Positions 1 through 5,689 of a stretch of DNA of 8,911 nucleotides are shown here, piece after piece; position 1 is the first letter of the stretch, and every line of letters begins with the position of its first letter. The notes below the pieces were generated by a model. It was not told where the DNA came from. It worked only from the letters and a program-made list of their open reading frames with translations, and searched no databases. Made by a program: the position numbers and the translations under genes. Source of the stretch: an uncultured Kiritimatiellota bacterium (lineage in GTDB: Bacteria > Verrucomicrobiota > Kiritimatiellia > RFP12 > UBA1067); assembly GCA_934667425.1 (NCBI GenBank), contig CAKULV010000078.1:1-8911 (forward strand), in the 5' to 3' direction.

Positions 1-1433
1 ACGCCGAAGGCGAAGTCGCCGGAGGAGAGCGACACGGATAGCGTCCCGTCCCCGGCGACGTAGAGCGGGACGGTCTGCCTCCTCGGCACCTGGACGCGCA
101 GGGACGGAGGCGATGGCGGCGGCGCGCGCATGGGGCTGGCGGCGGGGATGGCTACGGCGGGCTGGACGGCGGCGGCAGACTGGACGGATGCCACCGCCCC
201 GCCGGGGCCGACGAGCGGGAACGCGGCCCCTCCGACGTCGAGGACGCCCGTGCCGGAGCCGGACACGGAGACCTCCAGCACCGCCGCCGCGTCCGTGGAT
301 TGGGGGATGGTGAAAGCCCCGTCCGGCGTCCCGGCGTAGGCGATGTGCTCCCACACGGTGTTCGTCGAGCCGGGCGGGCACGACATGGGGTCGAGTCCGC
401 CGAGGCGGGAGGCGAACGTCTCGAGGCATGCGGCGCAGCGGCGCTCCAGCCCCGATTCGAGCCGGACGCTCGTCGCGCCCGGCGGGAGCGCGTTGGTGAG
501 CCATCCCGACCCTCCTGCGGAGACGCCTATGGCGACGCTGGAGGACTGTCCGTCCGCGGCTTCGGCGGGGCGCGGCAGGGAGTAGCGGAAGTCCGCTCCG
601 CCCCACTGGCGGATCTCCGCCTGGAGGCCAATGGGGGCCTCCGCCCGGTGCGCGTAGAGCGCGTTCCGCCATGTGAGCAGGAGCGTGTTCGACGGCGTGA
701 GGCAGTGCCAGAAGAGGGATTTTAGTTGATAGTTGGTAGTTGGCAGCTGATAGTTCCCCGTTCCCTGCTCCACGTCCCCCAACAGGGGCCAGTTGGCCTT
801 GGGGACGATGCAGAGCGGGGCCCTTAGCGGCATGTACGCGGGATGGGCGCGATCCGTCGCGCCCGCGGCGGCGGCGCGGTCCGGCGGCGCCTCCGCCCAG
901 CCGCACGAGTGGACTCGCAGGCGGCTGGAGGACGCGTCCCCGATGCGCACCGACCAGTTGGAGAACGAGAGGTACGTCCAGTCCTCCGCCGCGCCGAAGG
1001 CGAGCCAGTCCGCGCAGACCGTCGCGTTGGATGGCGGCGAGAGGTCGAACGCCTCGCCCGTCCCCATGCGCACCAGGGCGAGCCCCGCGTCAGCAGTGGC
1101 GACGGCGCCCCCGCCGTCGCGGCTGTCCGTGGCCGCCGTCCCCCCTGCGACGGCGGGGGCGCCGTCGCCACTGCATTCCCCTCGTGACTTAACGTCTACG
1201 TGCCGGGCGCCGTCGCCACTGCGCGTGCCGCCGGGCTTCGCTCCGGCGACGATCCAGGCGGAGGCGAAGGCCGCGCCGATGAGGATGCGCCCCGCCTTCG
1301 GCTGGGCCTTGATCAGGGCGACGAGGCCGCGCAACGGGCGGATGCCGCCCTCGCGCATGAGCGCGGCGAACCACGCGATGGCCGATGCGGCCAGGCCGGA
1401 AACGAGAATGAGCGTCCACGCATCCGTTATCAT
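1..1433 (-). CDS. Unrecognised membrane-anchored beta-rich protein, 3' end outside the window
   Basis: The frame is open for 477 codons from ATG at 1433 to the left edge; I checked it codon by codon and found no stop. An in-frame TAA at 1449-1451 leaves this ATG as the only ATG start, and AGGTG (1439-1443) lies 5 bases upstream. Two hydrophobic segments, about residues 6-25 and 48-65, flank a basic loop (MREGGIRPLRG), so the N-terminus is probably a membrane hairpin. Residues 71-115 are Gly/Asp/Ala-rich and encoded by repeat DNA. Beyond that are Trp- and Ser-rich beta-like stretches (for example WTYLSFSNWSVRIGD, and LLLTWRNAL through FRYSLP near 255-286), then a Pro/Ala linker (PMRAPPPSPPSL) and more beta-like sequence. 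The DNA is visibly richer in G+C than the neighbouring genes. I do not recognise a catalytic motif and assign no function. A large envelope protein is the best guess. The frame is secure; the role is unknown. Confidence 0.82.
   Translation of the reverse strand, partial: MITDAWTLILVSGLAASAIAWFAALMREGGIRPLRGLVALIKAQPKAGRILIGAAFASAWIVAGAKPGGTRSGDGARHVDVKSRGECSGDGAPAVAGGTAATDSRDGGGAVATADAGLALVRMGTGEAFDLSPPSNATVCADWLAFGAAEDWTYLSFSNWSVRIGDASSSRLRVHSCGWAEAPPDRAAAAGATDRAHPAYMPLRAPLCIVPKANWPLLGDVEQGTGNYQLPTTNYQLKSLFWHCLTPSNTLLLTWRNALYAHRAEAPIGLQAEIRQWGGADFRYSLPRPAEAADGQSSSVAIGVSAGGSGWLTNALPPGATSVRLESGLERRCAACLETFASRLGGLDPMSCPPGSTNTVWEHIAYAGTPDGAFTIPQSTDAAAVLEVSVSGSGTGVLDVGGAAFPLVGPGGAVASVQSAAAVQPAVAIPAASPMRAPPPSPPSLRVQVPRRQTVPLYVAGDGTLSVSLSSGDFAFG
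723..771. repeat. Seven tandem 7-base units inside the first gene
   Basis: On the minus strand the stretch divides without gaps into seven heptamers: GGAGCAG, GGAACGG, GGAACTA, TCAGCTG, CCAACTA, CCAACTA, TCAACTA. The units are degenerate but keep strict 7-base phase. Because 49 bases is not a multiple of three but the frame stays open on both sides, the array is read through as coding sequence (about residues 222-237, including NYQLPTTNYQL). The same CCAACTA unit occurs in the array at 8773-8834. Confidence 0.85.
1093..1222. repeat. Perfect 28-bp inverted repeat with a partial third copy
   Basis: The arms at 1093-1120 and 1147-1174 are exact reverse complements over 28 bases, separated by 26 bases. 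The last 18 bases of the right arm (1157-1174) recur as a direct copy at 1205-1222, exactly 48 bases (16 codons) away. All of this lies inside the open frame of the first gene and encodes Gly/Asp/Ala-rich sequence with SGDGA appearing twice. The arms are G+C-rich and could form a strong hairpin in DNA or mRNA. Such a structure resembles a REP- or MITE-type element, which is an inference. Confidence 0.88.
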
Positions 1434-1509
1434 GACATCACCTGAACCTTAAGCTGAACGATACGGCCACTATTCCATTAAGCCCTCGGCGAACCAAGGG
1501 ACAGCGTTA

Positions 1510-1518
1510 ATTATACCA
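1510..1518 (-). promoter_or_regulatory. Extended -10 promoter for the gene ending at 1433
   Basis: On the minus strand TGG is followed directly by a consensus TATAAT (1510-1515), an extended -10 element. There is no good -35 at the expected distance (CTCGCA), as is usual for extended -10 promoters. The predicted transcript start near 1503 gives a leader of about 70 bases that includes the AGGTG ribosome-binding site. Nothing else is recognised in the 219-bp gap 1434-1652. Confidence 0.6.
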
Positions 1519-1652
1519 AAATCAGGCGAGGATGCGAGAGATCTCGGCAAACCAATTGTCGCCACCACGCCGTTGCGCGGCGGCCTCATCAAGGTAGCCC
1601 TACCATGGGTTCAGCGTTGCACATATGGTCCCGCCATTCCATTGTCTGCGAT

Positions 1653-2558
1653 CTATCGAGCCACTTCCCTCGCTATCTTACGCATGAGGCGATCTTCTGC
1701 GTCCGTCACGCAATCCGGATGGGTAGACAGCCTTTCGATGTCGGCATCCAGCAGCTTTACGGCCCACACGAGCGCCTGAAGGTATTCGCCTCTCTCATTC
1801 AGGTGCGTAGTGTCGGAATCGACCACCCACTTGCCGTCCGCCCCGCGCTTGAACTGCCCTTCTGGCCTTTTGTGCCTGCCGCCGACAATGTCACCGCCGA
1901 ACGAGCGTTCCCCGTATGCGACAGGAAGCCGTTTGCGCCATTCCTGCACAGCCCTTCCCATGCGTATCACATCAAAGCCATATGCTCCGGCAAAGTCACG
2001 ATAGGCATCGTCAAGCCTTGCGTACATCTCGTCCTGCGTGATCTTCCATTTGCTTAGCGGCGCTGCGAATGGCGTGTAGCTCCAAGTCTGCTGCACTATG
2101 ATCTTAGCCTGCGGCGCGAGCTGGCGCACGGTTGCAACAAGGATGTCTCCCCATGGATGGTACGATTCCTTCTTCCAGCTGAGGTGGCTCGCCTGCTGGA
2201 TCGTGACAACATCCCATCTGGCGCTCCTAAGGGCATCCGTGAGCCGCATCTTCTGTTTGGTTGTCTTGCGGCCATTGCAGACTACCCGGTCGTAACGGTA
2301 GGTGCCTTCCATTCCATTCTGTTCATTCGTGACGTTCGTCGCATGGCGCTCAAGCGAACATCCGCCAATGTAGAGAGAGGCGATATCAAGCCGCTTCGAG
2401 CAATCTGCGGCCATCTGTGGCAGGTGAGTAAGGCATGAGATCGAAAAGCTGTTTCCGACCATAAGCACCTTCAGCGGCTCCGGCTCCACATCATGCCCAC
2501 TTGCGCCTACGGCAAGAAATGCCGAAGTCACAAACACAAACACTGACAGCTTTCCCAT
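1653..2558 (-). CDS. Secreted SGNH-hydrolase-like protein (DUF4886 type)
   Basis: This 301-residue protein has an N-terminal signal peptide (about residues 1-21: Lys, then a hydrophobic core ending AVGASG), so it is probably exported. The mature part opens with VLMVGNSFS, a block I SGNH motif in which Ser37 would be the nucleophile. YIGG (Gly65-Gly66) fits block II, and IQQAS (120-124) takes the block III place where many DUF4886 proteins carry Gln instead of Asn. DTTHLNERG near the end supplies Asp249 and His252 for block V. The family is related to esterases and carbohydrate acetylesterases; the substrate cannot be read from the sequence. ATG 2558 is preceded by a strong GGGAGGA site. The gene lies 50 bp after pspC on the same strand and could share its transcript. 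Catalytic activity is inferred from motifs only. Confidence 0.85.
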   Translation of the reverse strand: MGKLSVFVFVTSAFLAVGASGHDVEPEPLKVLMVGNSFSISCLTHLPQMAADCSKRLDIASLYIGGCSLERHATNVTNEQNGMEGTYRYDRVVCNGRKTTKQKMRLTDALRSARWDVVTIQQASHLSWKKESYHPWGDILVATVRQLAPQAKIIVQQTWSYTPFAAPLSKWKITQDEMYARLDDAYRDFAGAYGFDVIRMGRAVQEWRKRLPVAYGERSFGGDIVGGRHKRPEGQFKRGADGKWVVDSDTTHLNERGEYLQALVWAVKLLDADIERLSTHPDCVTDAEDRLMRKIAREVAR

Positions 2559-2608
2559 GCATTCCTCCCTTTTCTAACTTCAACCCGCAGCTCTTCCATC
2601 TCACATGA

Positions 2609-2815
2609 TCAGACATCAATGACATCAGATGTCTGGCGAGGTTTCAGAATGGCCCAGAGGATGACATACGCGATCGCCGGAACGCCCGACAGAAACAACG
2701 TCGCCAGCGCAACTGTCCAGCGAAGGCCTGTGACATCAAGGTCGAATCTGCGCCCAATCCCAGCGCACACGCCAGCGACCAGTCTTTCGTCAGCACTTCG
2801 GTAAAGGTTTTTCAT
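2609..2815 (-). CDS. Small PspC-domain inner-membrane protein
   Basis: The 68-residue product starts MKNLYRSADERLVAGVCAG and continues with a short amphipathic part (RFDLDVTGLRW) and one hydrophobic segment at about 33-57 ending in LKP. This is the PspC domain pattern: basic N-terminus, GVCAGIG turn (15-21), membrane helix. Stand-alone domains of this size are common; in Enterobacteria PspC belongs to the phage-shock membrane-stress system, but no other psp gene is present here, so that role is not established. I chose ATG 2815 because PspC homology begins there; an upstream in-frame ATG at 2857 would add 14 residues lying upstream of the predicted promoter. There is no Shine-Dalgarno sequence: a TATAAT ends only 7 bases before the ATG, so a leaderless mRNA is predicted. 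The DUF4886-type gene follows after 50 bp. Confidence 0.88.
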   Translation of the reverse strand: MKNLYRSADERLVAGVCAGIGRRFDLDVTGLRWTVALATLFLSGVPAIAYVILWAILKPRQTSDVIDV

Positions 2816-2822
2816 GCATGGT

Positions 2823-2831
2823 ATTATAGCA
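2823..2831 (-). promoter_or_regulatory. Extended -10 promoter of the PspC gene
   Basis: Minus-strand TGC plus consensus TATAAT (2823-2828), with only 7 bases between the hexamer and ATG 2815. Transcription would start within a base or two of the start codon, giving a leaderless message. The TGC overlaps the inner edge of the dyad at 2829-2861. Confidence 0.6.
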
Positions 2832-2861
2832 TATGCCGCACATGCCATAGGCGGCATATGC
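2829..2861. promoter_or_regulatory. Operator-like 33-bp dyad upstream of the PspC gene
   Basis: GCATATGCCGC (2829-2839) and its exact reverse complement GCGGCATATGC (2851-2861) are separated by 11 bases. The arm centres are 22 bp apart, about two helical turns, so a dimeric regulator could contact one DNA face. Each arm contains the palindrome GCATATGC. The dyad covers the spacer and -35 zone of the PspC promoter. It could instead act as an RNA hairpin behind the PhoU stub, but no T-tract follows it, so a terminator is less likely. Confidence 0.6.
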
Positions 2862-2924
2862 GGAAATGCCGTCGACGTTTCGAAATGGGATGTTCGCCGG
2901 ATGAAAAATTACTGTCTGGCAATT

Positions 2925-3158
2925 TCACCTCGGCGGCTCGTGGCGCACGATTTCCGCCGTCTCGAGATAGATGACGTCCTCGGCAATGTTCGTCGCAAGG
3001 TCGCCAAGGCGTTCAAGGCAACGCGATACGGTAAGGGCGTCGAGATAGTACCCGGCGGCGGCGATCAATCTGATGTTCTCATTCATTTTCATTATCTCTT
3101 TCTGTTTTCTCTTTGTTTTTTCGATGCGTAGCATGGACTTCCGTTGTTTGGATTTCAT
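2925..3158 (-). pseudogene. C-terminal remnant of PhoU
   Basis: The frame encodes at most 77 residues. From about residue 21 it matches the last helices of PhoU: ALTVSRCLERLGDLATNIAE, then DVIYLETAEIVRH. The ExxxD metal-ligand motif (Glu49-Asp53) and the TNIAED signature are intact, but full PhoU proteins have about 215-230 residues in two three-helix repeats, so roughly three quarters is missing. The first 20 residues are Lys/Arg-rich and look like translated non-homologous DNA. ATG 3158 has no convincing ribosome-binding site; Met23 or Met25 are alternatives. The porin stop codon is only 21 bp upstream, so the missing part of phoU is not in this window. The simplest reading is the 3' scar of a deletion in a phosphate-transport operon. 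A retained short helical protein is possible, because the PhoU frame itself shows no damage. Confidence 0.65.
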
Positions 3159-3179
3159 GTCCGTAAGGTTAAAAGTCCG

Positions 3180-4505
3180 TTAAAAGTTCCAGGCCAGCTC
3201 AACTCGTCCGAAAAATGCCTGGTGGTCCGAGCCATCCTTGAAATAGTCTCCCTTGCCGAAGTATTCCCCCCAGAACGCGAGCTTTCCGCCATGGAGAAGA
3301 TCTATGCCCAACAGCTTTGCAGGACTAACCGTGTATTTCACTTGGGCATATGCGCCGCGAAACGAACCGGCGTCATCCTCGCGTACGGCGGTGAACATCG
3401 GACCGACCTGCGTCTTGATGGACGAGAAGGACGCGACGTTGCAGCCGAATGCCAGGTGCGGATAGATCAGGTTCGTGTAGTCGTACTTGTTGTACATCGG
3501 TGCAATCGATTCGCCAAGGCCTGTCTCGCGGTTGAACACCGCGTGCCAGGCATGCTCGCCACGGTCCCCCTTGGAGTCGCCGGAGAGGATCCAGCATGCC
3601 CCGGTGAGTTTTGGCTTGAAGCCCGCCTTTGGCGCATACGTCAGGCCGGCATATCCCTGCCCCGCGACAAGGTCATGCGAACCGACCTGCCCGGCGAGTT
3701 CCACCTCACCGCTCAACGTGTCGGTGAAACGCGGCAGGAGCCTTACGCCAAACGTGTGCGTATCGGTCAATCTCCCTTCCTTGCGGTACTTGGAGTCCTT
3801 CCTGCGCCTTTCGCCCTTGGCTACGTAGTATGCGTCATACCCAAAGTCCTTGCTGGCACGATCCTGCCAGTAGAGCCCGGCGCCAAACTCGTCCTGTCCG
3901 TACCCCGTTATGTCGTAGTCCTGCGGCTTCTTGCCGTTCGCGTGTTCCTTGCCGAGCGTGGGAAGCCAGTCCTCCTTTGCCTGGTACAGTGCGAATGCGT
4001 CAAGCGTGCGCCTGTCGTCCGCATGCCACGTGAGCCGCACCGCGTCGAAGTACGCCGAGCGCGATCCGTCTCCGCCAACGCCGTCAGATATTATGCGCTT
4101 TGCGCCGAACGACATGTCCTGCCGTCCAGCCTTGACGTCAATCGACCCGGGGAGATCCTTTACCGTGAGGTAAAAGCTGTCTATGAACAGCACATCGGGC
4201 CAACGCTGCCTCCTTGAGCTGGAACGGGGCCTGTTGTAGTAGCGGAACTCGTCCGCAAGACGCAGGAAAAGCCCGTAGTCCGAATAGTTCGCGCCGATCC
4301 ATGGACGCAGACGGACGCGGGCGTAGCTTGAGTAGTCGCTTTCGCCGCGCTTCGCGGTGGGCAGGTTGTCCGTCAGGTCGTACCTGAGCCGCATCTCTGC
4401 GCCTGCCTTGACGGACAGGTTTGTGGAACCCGTCTGCGCCGAGACCGAAAACGCGGCCAGCGCCATAAATGACGCCAACTTGATTCTACTTTGCTTTGCC
4501 TTCAC
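3180..4505 (-). CDS. Outer-membrane porin, alginate-export-like beta-barrel
   Basis: The 441-residue product has a signal peptide (basic MKAKQSRIK, hydrophobic core, likely cleavage after SVSA at residue 23), many alternating amphipathic beta strands rich in Tyr, Phe and Asp, and a C-terminal phenylalanine (VELAWNF), the usual signal for BAM-dependent barrel insertion. AGRQDMSFGAKRIISDG (126-142) followed by AYFDAVRLTW (151-160) is the pattern of the alginate-export porin family. The start is GTG 4505: no in-frame ATG precedes the signal peptide, and the next Met (14) lies inside its hydrophobic part. An 8-codon leader frame overlaps this GTG. The substrate is unknown; the PhoU remnant 21 bp downstream and a weak PhoB-box-like repeat upstream make phosphate or a phosphate-limited substrate an attractive inference, while alginate itself is not indicated by any neighbour. 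Confidence 0.85.
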   Translation of the reverse strand: MKAKQSRIKLASFMALAAFSVSAQTGSTNLSVKAGAEMRLRYDLTDNLPTAKRGESDYSSYARVRLRPWIGANYSDYGLFLRLADEFRYYNRPRSSSRRQRWPDVLFIDSFYLTVKDLPGSIDVKAGRQDMSFGAKRIISDGVGGDGSRSAYFDAVRLTWHADDRRTLDAFALYQAKEDWLPTLGKEHANGKKPQDYDITGYGQDEFGAGLYWQDRASKDFGYDAYYVAKGERRRKDSKYRKEGRLTDTHTFGVRLLPRFTDTLSGEVELAGQVGSHDLVAGQGYAGLTYAPKAGFKPKLTGACWILSGDSKGDRGEHAWHAVFNRETGLGESIAPMYNKYDYTNLIYPHLAFGCNVASFSSIKTQVGPMFTAVREDDAGSFRGAYAQVKYTVSPAKLLGIDLLHGGKLAFWGEYFGKGDYFKDGSDHQAFFGRVELAWNF

Positions 4506-4528
4506 ATTGATCGCTTCTTTCGTTCCAT
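4502..4528 (-). CDS. Possible 8-codon leader peptide overlapping the porin start
   Basis: ATG 4528 follows AGGAAGAGGT, a better ribosome-binding site than the one directly before the porin. It opens the frame MERKKRSM, whose TGA (4504-4502) overlaps the porin GTG (4505-4503) in the string ATGTGA. This would couple porin translation to termination of the leader. Alternatively, ATG 4507 was the original porin start and a TG insertion knocked it out of frame. Too short to judge by composition. Confidence 0.35.
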   Translation of the reverse strand: MERKKRSM

Positions 4529-4551
4529 ACCTCTTCCTTTTTTTGGCGCGA

Positions 4552-4583
4552 AGTATAGGATTACGATGTCAGCATCATGTGAA
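4552..4583 (-). promoter_or_regulatory. Porin promoter with a PhoB-box-like direct repeat
   Basis: On the minus strand TATACT (4552-4557) is a good -10, with no TTGACA-like -35. In its place are TTCACAT (4577-4583) and CTGACAT (4566-4572), repeated with an 11-bp period as in PhoB boxes (CTGTCAT N4 CTGTCAC) and ending 8 bp before the -10. The second half matches CTGTCAT at 6 of 7 positions, the first at only 4 of 7. The promoter is plausible; PhoB control is a weak inference. Confidence 0.4.
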
Positions 4584-4642
4584 GACGATATTAAAATACG
4601 ATTAAACCGACAACCACATCATACACGCGGCATGACTCTTCA

Positions 4643-4651
4643 TGGTATAAT
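4643..4651 (+). promoter_or_regulatory. Extended -10 promoter of holA
   Basis: TGG followed by consensus TATAAT (4646-4651), ending 11 bases before ATG 4663. With a transcript start about 7 bases past the hexamer, the leader would be only 4-6 bases. GGGA at 4654-4657 could serve as a ribosome-binding site only if transcription began further upstream. Confidence 0.6.
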
Positions 4652-4662
4652 ACGGGACGCAT

Positions 4663-5676
4663 ATGGCAAAGGATACAAAGAACATTCTGCTCGCCGTCGG
4701 CGACGATGAATACGAAGCGGAGCTTGCGGCGAGGAACGCAATTGCGGAACACGTACCGCAGGAATGCCGCGAAAGCGCCGTTGAGATCGTGTCCGGGGAT
4801 GCTTCAAACGCCGAATCGCAGCTCGCCTCAATCAGGGAGTGCATGTCGTCCGTCAGCACGCCGCCATTCCTTGATCCGGTCAAGCTGACGTGGTGGAAAG
4901 GCGTAACTTTCCTTCCCGGGGGCGGACGCGGCGGCAAGATCGCCGACGACGTGAAGAACGCCCTTGAGGGTCTTGCGGAATTCCTCGCCGGCAACCCTCT
5001 CCCGCCCAATCAGTTCCTCGTGGTAACGGCCCTGAAGCTTCTGCAGACGTCGGTGTTCGCCAAGAGGATGGGAGCCATCTCGGATGTCAGGATATGCTCT
5101 ACGCCAGACCGCTCCGCCGAGCGCACCGCCGCCGCGCTCGGCAAGCTTGCCTCGCTTGCGGAGGCCGAACATCTTTCGTTCTCCCCGGACGACGCCAGGG
5201 CATTCATAGCGAAGGCCGGATCCAACACCCGCACAATAGCATCCGAACTCGCGAAAATGCGTACGTACCTTGGCGAGGATGTCCATGAGGTGACGGCAAG
5301 GGACATAGAGGCGATAACGTCCGTAGGCGGAGATGAAACCGAGATATGGGCGCTCACGGATGCGCTGGCCTCGCGGAACACCGCCCGCGTACTTGACGTG
5401 CTCAAGCAGTTCCAGGGCGACGCCGGATGGACGATAATGATTTCGACCATAGTGGAAAGGTGGTTCCGCGAACTGATCGTGGCGAAGGTCGGCGGCGGGG
5501 GGAACGACTTCAAGTCGCGCAAGAACGCCGCCGCGGCCGCCGCGTTCACATTGACGGAACTGCGGCTGGCCCGCTACAGGATGATCGCCCTGCGCGAGAG
5601 GCTGGTGTCGTCGCAGCCTTCCGACGAATACGTGGAGCTCGAGCTCCTGCGAACCGTGGCAAGGGGAAGAAGGTAA
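4663..5676 (+). CDS. holA: DNA polymerase III delta subunit
   Basis: The 337-residue product matches HolA in length (343 in E. coli) and layout. Delta opens the beta sliding clamp as part of the clamp-loader complex at the replication fork. The N-terminal domain begins ILLAVGDDEYEAELAARNAI (8-27), the position of the degenerate nucleotide-binding fold, which in delta lacks a working Walker A; none is seen here. ALEGLAEFLAG through NQFLVVTA (100-123) leads to the domain I core. SNTRTIASELAKMRTYLG (187-204) is the characteristic delta stretch linking to domain II, and DETEIWALTDALASRN (224-239) begins the helical collar domain. A run of six G at 5497-5502 encodes part of VGGGG. It is divergent from the porin and convergent with the next gene. 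HolA sequences are poorly conserved between phyla, so identification rests on the central motif, length and domain order. Confidence 0.9.
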   Translation: MAKDTKNILLAVGDDEYEAELAARNAIAEHVPQECRESAVEIVSGDASNAESQLASIRECMSSVSTPPFLDPVKLTWWKGVTFLPGGGRGGKIADDVKNALEGLAEFLAGNPLPPNQFLVVTALKLLQTSVFAKRMGAISDVRICSTPDRSAERTAAALGKLASLAEAEHLSFSPDDARAFIAKAGSNTRTIASELAKMRTYLGEDVHEVTARDIEAITSVGGDETEIWALTDALASRNTARVLDVLKQFQGDAGWTIMISTIVERWFRELIVAKVGGGGNDFKSRKNAAAAAAFTLTELRLARYRMIALRERLVSSQPSDEYVELELLRTVARGRR

Positions 5677-5689
5677 GGTCTACCTTACC
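5672..5689. repeat. Palindrome holding both stop codons of the convergent genes
   Basis: GGTAAGGT (5672-5679) and ACCTTACC (5682-5689) are exact reverse complements with two bases between. The holA TAA (5674-5676) and the opposing TAG (5680-5682) both fall inside. A 7-bp stem with a 4-base loop could form in either transcript, but neither side has a T-tract, so intrinsic termination is unproven. Confidence 0.6.

Noticed and set aside
1093..1222. CRISPR array
   Set aside because: The copies are inverted, unevenly spaced and inside an open coding frame, with no set of equal spacers or cas genes.
793..1452. 219-codon plus-strand frame opposite the first gene
   Set aside because: It lies antisense to the longer minus-strand frame, is rich in Pro/Arg/Ser as expected from reading G+C-rich DNA backwards, and has no ribosome-binding site or recognisable domain.
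1593..1604. GGTAG-CC-CTACC palindrome downstream of the DUF4886-type gene
   Set aside because: The 5-bp arms with a 2-base gap cannot form a stable hairpin, and no T-tract follows, so I do not call a terminator.
3144..4217. 357-codon plus-strand frame opposite the porin
   Set aside because: It is a shadow of the porin gene: the minus strand gives a signal peptide, beta strands and a terminal Phe, whereas this frame gives no coherent fold or start signal.
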